64,000 nt of DNA from NCBI RefSeq assembly GCF_900176165.1, contig NZ_FWWU01000009.1:1986501-2050500 (forward strand), in the 5' to 3' direction. Position 1 is the stretch's first letter; each line of letters opens with the position of its first letter. Of this stretch, positions 59,286 through 64,000 are shown piece by piece. The notes under the pieces were generated by a model that had not been told where the DNA came from, did no database searches, and saw only the letters and a program-made list of their open reading frames with translations. The position numbers and the translations under genes were made by a program. The DNA is from Deinococcus hopiensis KR-140. GTDB taxonomy: Bacteria > Deinococcota > Deinococci > Deinococcales > Deinococcaceae.

Positions 59286-59312
59286 CTCTGCGGAAAACGC
59301 CCCCCACCAGTT

Positions 59313-59742
59313 GGCGGCCTGGCCGCTGCCCATCCCCTGGGGGCTGGGTCCCCACTTGTTGGTTCCCGGTTGGCTGTCCATGACCAGAAACACCAGCGCC
59401 AGGCCACCCAGCGGGATGAAGCTGATGAGGTACCACCACCCGCTCTTGCCCACGCCGTGCAGTTGGCGCGCCGACACGGCGAGGGCGGGGACCAGCAGGG
59501 CCAGGTTACACGCCGTAAACAGCAGGGAAAAGGTCAGCGCGGTGCCGGTGAAGCCAGCGCTGGGGTGGACGCCCCCCATTCTGACGCGGCAAAGCCAGAC
59601 TGATGAGCGCGCCGTAAATCGCGATCAGCGGAAGAAAGGCGGTTACCCCCTGGATGAGGGCGAACATCCAGTATTCGCGCTCCCGGGCCCGGCCTGTGAA
59701 GTCGGCGTCGTGGTTGCGAATGACATTCAGAAATCCGTTCAT
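59313..59742 (-). pseudogene. Frameshifted DUF805 membrane-protein gene
   Basis: The N-terminal half (MNGFLNVIRNHDADFTGRAREREYWMFALIQGV...ALPRQNGG) starts at ATG 59742. The C-terminal half (TALTFSLLF...ARQLHGVGKSGWWYLISFIPLGG...MDSQPGTNKWGP) lies in another frame. The switch falls at a six-G run (59573-59578); removing one G joins them. DUF805 proteins are about 120 residues with four helices. A sequencing error or slippage cannot be excluded. Confidence 0.7.
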
Positions 59743-59813
59743 CCTCTTCCCCGCTGGGCCAGAAAGGCAGCCTTGTAAAGGCAAGCCCCTTCTTAAGCCA
59801 GCATAATGGGCAG

Positions 59814-60866
59814 GTGAGGCTTTGGGAGTCCAGAAGGCTGGTTGCGCGCAACGCACACCTGTTGCTGGCGGCGCTCCTCGCAGCGTGCGCGCCGACCACC
59901 GCCCATACGCCGCTCCTTCCCGATACCGCCGCTTCCCTCCCGCCTCCTGCCAACGCTTCTCTCCTCCGCGTGGTGGTGATGGGCGATCAGGGGACGGGCA
60001 GCGAGCTTCAGCGCCGGGTGGCGAAGGCCATGCAGACGGTCTGCGGGCAGGAGGGGTGCGACTTGGGCGTGGCGCTGGGCGACAACTTCTACCCTTCGGC
60101 GCCGCGGAACGCGCACTCTCCCCTGTTTCGTGAGCGCTTCGCCGACGTGTACGGGCCCCTGAAGATGCCCTTCTTGACGGTGGCGGGCAACCACGACGAA
60201 TCCTGGATCATCGGTGGAGACGGCGCAGACCCGCGCGGAGCCGAAACTGAAGTCGCCTACGGGCAACTCAACCCACAGTGGGTCATGCCTGCCCGCACCT
60301 ACCGCGCGCCGGTGGGCGATCTGGTGGAGTTCTTCGCGTTGGATACGTCGCCCCTGGCCGCCTACCTGCCGGGGACCAGGGTGAACGAGCGGCCCGGGGG
60401 CTCCTGGGACGCGGCGCAGCGGGCCTGGCTCTCCGGCGCGCTGGCGAGCAGCCAGGCCCGCTGGCGGCTGGTCCTGGGACACCATCCCCTCTTCAGCAAC
60501 GGCAAGCACGGAGACGCGGGGCGCTACGACGGCCTGCCCTTTGCCTTTCAAAACGGCGGTGCCGTGCGGGACCTGTACGCGCTGGCCTGCGGCAAGGCCG
60601 ACGCCCTGCTCAGCGGACACGAGCACATCCTGATGGGCTTTGCGCCTCAGCCGGAGTGCCCCGGGACGCGGGTGTGGATCAGCGGGGCGGCGGGCAAGCT
60701 CGAACCGGGCGGCCACGGCACGCGCCCCACCACCTTCGCCGTGCAGGACCAGCCCGGTTTTCTGTGGCTGGGCATCACCCGCCAGACGCTGACGCTGCGG
60801 GTATGGACGGTGAGCGAGAACGGGGAAGCGCGGCAGGTGTATGTGGAGACGCTGACCAAGCCGTAG
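59814..60866 (+). CDS. Secreted purple-acid-phosphatase-like metallophosphoesterase (lipoprotein)
   Basis: A 350-residue protein with a lipobox (LLAAC). The metallophosphoesterase core shows VVVMGDQGTGS, LGVALGDNFYPS, TVAGNHDESW, LVLGHHPLFSNGKHGD and LLSGHEHILMG, the tartrate-resistant acid phosphatase style. It would release phosphate outside the membrane. GTG 59814 follows CATAAT by 7 nt. Confidence 0.87.
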   Translation: MRLWESRRLVARNAHLLLAALLAACAPTTAHTPLLPDTAASLPPPANASLLRVVVMGDQGTGSELQRRVAKAMQTVCGQEGCDLGVALGDNFYPSAPRNAHSPLFRERFADVYGPLKMPFLTVAGNHDESWIIGGDGADPRGAETEVAYGQLNPQWVMPARTYRAPVGDLVEFFALDTSPLAAYLPGTRVNERPGGSWDAAQRAWLSGALASSQARWRLVLGHHPLFSNGKHGDAGRYDGLPFAFQNGGAVRDLYALACGKADALLSGHEHILMGFAPQPECPGTRVWISGAAGKLEPGGHGTRPTTFAVQDQPGFLWLGITRQTLTLRVWTVSENGEARQVYVETLTKP

Positions 60867-60910
60867 GGGATCTGACCGCCGAACAACCAAACGTTCCGGC
60901 GGTCATCAGG

Positions 60911-61014
60911 ATTCCGGTGAAGCCGTGATGAACGGATTGACCCCGGCGGCGCAAGCAGGAAAAACGGTGATACAGAGGCGCGAAATCCCGGGAGCGGATG
61001 GTCCGGAAACCGGA
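60911..61014. repeat. Dispersed repeat B, copy 2
   Basis: It shares attccggtgaa, caggaaaaacggtga, aggcgcg, ggagcgg and ccggaaaccg with 27450-27576 in the same order. The long hairpin of copy 1 is lacking. It lies between the phosphatase and glutaredoxin genes. Confidence 0.65.
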
Positions 61015-61058
61015 TCAGATCGTCCGGCAGTTTTGCCTCTGGAGCGCGCGCGCGTGCC

Positions 61059-61304
61059 CTACAGCCCCGCCGCCGCCAGGAAGGCGTCCAGCTTCTGGGG
61101 CCGGAAGCCGCTGAGGCTCTGGGCCACGTCGCCGCTGACCAACGTGGGCACGCTGCGCTTGCCGCCATTGACGCTCATCACGTACTCGGCAGCTCCTGCG
61201 TCCTGCTCGATATTGATTTCCTCGAAGGAAATCCCCTTGCTGCTCAGGGCACGCTTGGCCGCCACGCAGTCTGGACACCAGCTCGTCGTGTACATCTTAA
61301 TCAT
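61059..61304 (-). CDS. Glutaredoxin
   Basis: An 81-residue thiol-disulfide protein. MIKMYTTSWCPDCVAAKRAL gives the CPDC active site, and KRSVPTLVSGDVAQSLSGF the cis-proline and substrate-binding region; it resembles NrdH/mycoredoxin-like proteins. Start ATG 61304 has AGGAGGT. It follows infC on the same strand. Confidence 0.9.
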   Translation of the reverse strand: MIKMYTTSWCPDCVAAKRALSSKGISFEEINIEQDAGAAEYVMSVNGGKRSVPTLVSGDVAQSLSGFRPQKLDAFLAAAGL

Positions 61305-61343
61305 CTCTGACCTCCTGGCCTTACTTTACAAAACAAAGCATAG

Positions 61344-61384
61344 AAAAAGAACCGGCCCGCTCACCTTCGCTGGACGGCGCGGCC
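61344..61384 (-). terminator. Possible infC terminator
   Basis: On the minus strand ggcc-gc pairs with gcgggcc with one bulge, followed by TTCTTTTT. An additional stem ggcctgcc / ggcgggcc lies closer to the infC stop. Together they are likely to end infC transcription. Confidence 0.5.
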
Positions 61385-61440
61385 CGGAAAAGCTGAATCG
61401 GCCCGCCAAAGAGGCAGGCCGCTGCGAAGACGGTGAAGGT

Positions 61441-62055
<615 letters not shown>

Positions 62056-62072
62056 TGTCATCACCTCCGCAC

Positions 62073-62098
62073 GCCGGAGCACACGCTGGTGCCCCGGC
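62073..62098 (-). promoter_or_regulatory. Hairpin in the infC leader
   Basis: Arms gccggagcac and gtgccccggc (one a-c mismatch) around a 6-nt loop lie directly upstream of the Shine-Dalgarno GGAGG. A -10-like TAAAAT lies further up at 62134-62139 (minus strand). The hairpin could serve IF-3 feedback, which is inference. Confidence 0.4.
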
Positions 62099-62247
62099 GG
62101 CTCGCAAGCCCTCCATTGTGGGCATGACGGATCATTTTACCACGCACGGCCCCTCAACCGGAAAACGGGCAGGCTTCATGCCCTTCAGGGCGGCCCTTCA
62201 TCTGTTCATCTGCGCCGCCCTCCTCGCTTGGCTGCGATGCTGCGGGC

Positions 62248-64000
62248 GTGAACGCCTTCCCTGCCCCCACCCTCCGAACCTTTGGCCCCCAGGCTGCGCG
62301 TAACCCAGACCTCGAAGTCCTGCTGACCGACGGCCTGGGCAGCTTCGCCCTTTCCAGCCTGGCGGGCGTGCCTACCCGCTGCTACTCGGGGCTGGCCGTC
62401 AGTCACCTGCCGCCCGCGAAACGGTGGCAGCATCTGGTCTCGCCGCTGGAGGTGTTGGAGACAGGCGTGGGAGCCGTCACGCTGCACGCCCTGGAACTTG
62501 CGCCCAGCGTGTATGAGGGAGACGGCCTGCGCTGGCTCTCCGGGGCTACGCTGCGGGACCTGCTGCCCGAGCGTGAGCAGTGGGCGCACGGGGTGCGGGT
62601 GCGGCGCCGCGCGTGCATGCCCCGGGCCTCGGGCAGCGTGGTGTTCCTGTACGACGTGGAAGCGCGGGACGCAGTGGCGCTGACCCTGGGGGGCTTTTTT
62701 GCGGACCGGGACATGCACGCCACGCACGGGGAAGCTCCGGCCCTGACCTTTGAGACGGAAGGAACGCGCGGGACGGTACGCGGAACCCAGAAGACCTGGG
62801 TGGAAATGCAGATTTCTGGAGGTGAGGTGGAGGCGGTGCCGCCCCAACCCTTTTCACAGCGGGTGTATTACCGGCACGACGCGGCGCGGGGCGAGCAGGA
62901 ACATGAGCGGGTCACGGGCGCGGCGCTGTGGCGGGTGACGCTGCCGCCGGGAGGTGGACGGGTGGCCCTCACCGTATCGGGGCTGGAGCAAACGCTTTTC
63001 GCCGATCCCTGGGCCGCCTACGAGGAGGAAGCGGCGCGGCGGCGGGCCCTGGCGACTCGGGCCCAGGACGCCGCGCAGCTTCCCAAAGACGAATTCGTCG
63101 CCACCCTCGCCGTAGCCGCCGACGCCTACCTCGTGCGGCGGGCACAGCCAGCGGGAGGGAGCGTGATCGCGGGCTATCCCTGGTTCGCCGACTGGGGCCG
63201 CGACGCCATGATCGCGCTGACGGGCCTGACCCTGGTGACCGGGCGGCACGCGGAAGCCCGCGAGCTGCTGGACACCTTTCTCCGAACGCTGCGCCGGGGA
63301 CTGACCCCAAACAATTTTCACGACGACGGCGCTGGGGCCGGGTACAACACGGTAGACGGGGCCCTGTGGCTCGCCGTGGCCCTGGAGCGGTACGTGGAGG
63401 CGAGCGGTGACTTGGCCTTTGCGCGCAAAGCCCTGCCCCAGCTACGCGCGTTGCTGAACTGGCACGCCCGGGGCACCGATCACGGCATCGGCATGGACCC
63501 GGCGGACGGATTGCTGCTGGCAGGCGAGCCCGGCGTGCAGCTCACCTGGATGGACGTCAAGATCGCGGACTGGGTGGTGACGCCCCGGCACGGCAAACCG
63601 GTGGAGGTGCAGGGGCTGTGGCTGGCAGCGCTGCGGGCAGAGGGGGTTCTGGCAGGGAAAGTGGGCGAGGCGTCCCAGTGTGCGGAGGTGCTGAGCCAGG
63701 CCCGGGAGGGTTTCGCTACGCTCTGGCAGCCGGACGCCCCTGGAGGCGCGAGATTTGCGGACACCCTGGGCATGGACGGGGAGGCGGACCTCAGCGTGCG
63801 GCCGAACACGGCCATTGCCATCGCATTGCCGGAAGTGCCTGCCACCCCCGAGCAACGGGAAGCGACTGTGCGCCAGGCCGAGGCCGAGCTGCTCACTCCG
63901 CTGGGGCTGCACACCCTGAGCCCACGTGACGGGCGCTACCGGGGCAACTACGGCGGCGATCAGGTGCTGCGCGACGCGGCGTACCACCAGGGCACTGTCT
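62248..64000 (+). CDS. Amylo-alpha-1,6-glucosidase/glycogen-debranching-type enzyme (partial)
   Basis: At least 584 residues, running off the right edge. An N-terminal GDE_N-like beta domain (LTDGLGSFALSSLAGVPTRCYSGLAVSHLPPAKR) is followed by the catalytic (alpha/alpha)6 region with AGYPWFADWGRDAMIALTGLTL and FHDDGAGAGYNTVDGALWLAVALERY. It removes alpha-1,6 branches from glycogen. The start is GTG 62248, with GATGCT 6 nt before it. The C-terminus is outside the window. Confidence 0.9.
   Translation, partial: MNAFPAPTLRTFGPQAARNPDLEVLLTDGLGSFALSSLAGVPTRCYSGLAVSHLPPAKRWQHLVSPLEVLETGVGAVTLHALELAPSVYEGDGLRWLSGATLRDLLPEREQWAHGVRVRRRACMPRASGSVVFLYDVEARDAVALTLGGFFADRDMHATHGEAPALTFETEGTRGTVRGTQKTWVEMQISGGEVEAVPPQPFSQRVYYRHDAARGEQEHERVTGAALWRVTLPPGGGRVALTVSGLEQTLFADPWAAYEEEAARRRALATRAQDAAQLPKDEFVATLAVAADAYLVRRAQPAGGSVIAGYPWFADWGRDAMIALTGLTLVTGRHAEARELLDTFLRTLRRGLTPNNFHDDGAGAGYNTVDGALWLAVALERYVEASGDLAFARKALPQLRALLNWHARGTDHGIGMDPADGLLLAGEPGVQLTWMDVKIADWVVTPRHGKPVEVQGLWLAALRAEGVLAGKVGEASQCAEVLSQAREGFATLWQPDAPGGARFADTLGMDGEADLSVRPNTAIAIALPEVPATPEQREATVRQAEAELLTPLGLHTLSPRDGRYRGNYGGDQVLRDAAYHQGTV

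Overview
The window looks like a piece of a high-GC Deinococcus chromosome. The gene families fit that genus: a membrane Ser/Thr kinase fused to a beta-propeller, lone Skp/OmpH proteins, HD-GYP and NYN proteins, FemAB-type and argJ genes. Many genes also have a -10-like TANNNT box only 6-8 nt before the start codon and no Shine-Dalgarno, the layout of leaderless mRNAs that are known to be common in Deinococcus. The density is that of a housekeeping chromosome. I see no prophage, CRISPR array, integrase, complete insertion sequence or rRNA.

Layout, left to right. 1-1.5 kb: a short ORF with a strong terminator, then a secreted DUF4139 protein. 1.6-8 kb: a minus-strand peptide ABC importer (oppA-B-C-D-F order) with its own promoter, an intercistronic stem-loop after the binding protein, and a terminator. 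8.1-11.2 kb: secG, tRNA-Leu(CAA), purD, an MBL-fold hydrolase and a previously easy-to-miss 57-residue membrane protein. 11.4-15.7 kb: an orphan amino-acid binding protein, RNHCP and small unknown genes, and the periplasmic methionine sulfoxide reductase pair msrPQ. 15.8-23.7 kb: a 955-residue ATPase/TPR protein facing a secreted TPR protein, a lipid kinase, wecB, wecA and upp. 23.8-29.4 kb: a phosphotransferase, an HD-GYP protein, a YkgJ-like protein, a secreted phospholipase A2 and etfBA. 29.7-38.6 kb: an envelope beta-barrel protein, two Skp/OmpH paralogues, a CBS protein, holA coupled to a degenerate kinase, a gap of about 1.1 kb with a possible decayed gene, argJ and a parvulin. 38.7-43.8 kb: FemAB-like, a DUF1772/NmrA-fragment/TetR locus, DedA and an acyl-CoA dehydrogenase. 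44-48.7 kb: a complete branched-chain amino-acid importer livJHMGF. 48.7-53.3 kb: ftsY, a glutaredoxin-like protein, the kinase-propeller, ruvA and a CAP-domain protein. 53.5-62 kb: an M3 peptidase, a double GNAT, queA, an NYN protein, a broken DUF805 gene, an acid phosphatase, a glutaredoxin and infC. The window ends inside a glycogen-debranching-type glucosidase.

How it fits together: the two ABC importers (peptides, branched-chain amino acids), the orphan binding protein and the peptidases support the amino-acid-based growth typical of this group. Acyl-CoA dehydrogenase and ETF, 13 kb apart, form one electron-transfer route and share a short upstream motif. MsrPQ, two glutaredoxin-like proteins, RuvA, the HolA clamp-loader subunit and the kinases fit oxidative and DNA-damage tolerance.

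The most unusual sequence signals are: (i) a pair of MITE-like, foldable repeats placed right behind two minus-strand genes; (ii) a second dispersed repeat, one copy of which carries a perfect 19-bp hairpin; (iii) an in-frame but truncated NmrA-like ORF coupled to DUF1772 beside a TetR operator; (iv) a DUF805 gene with a frameshift at a G6 run and a terminator inside its reading frame, running open into the NYN gene; (v) infC with a probable ATA start; (vi) stem-loops placed after the binding-protein gene in both ABC operons. No clearly new multi-gene defence or metabolic system was found.
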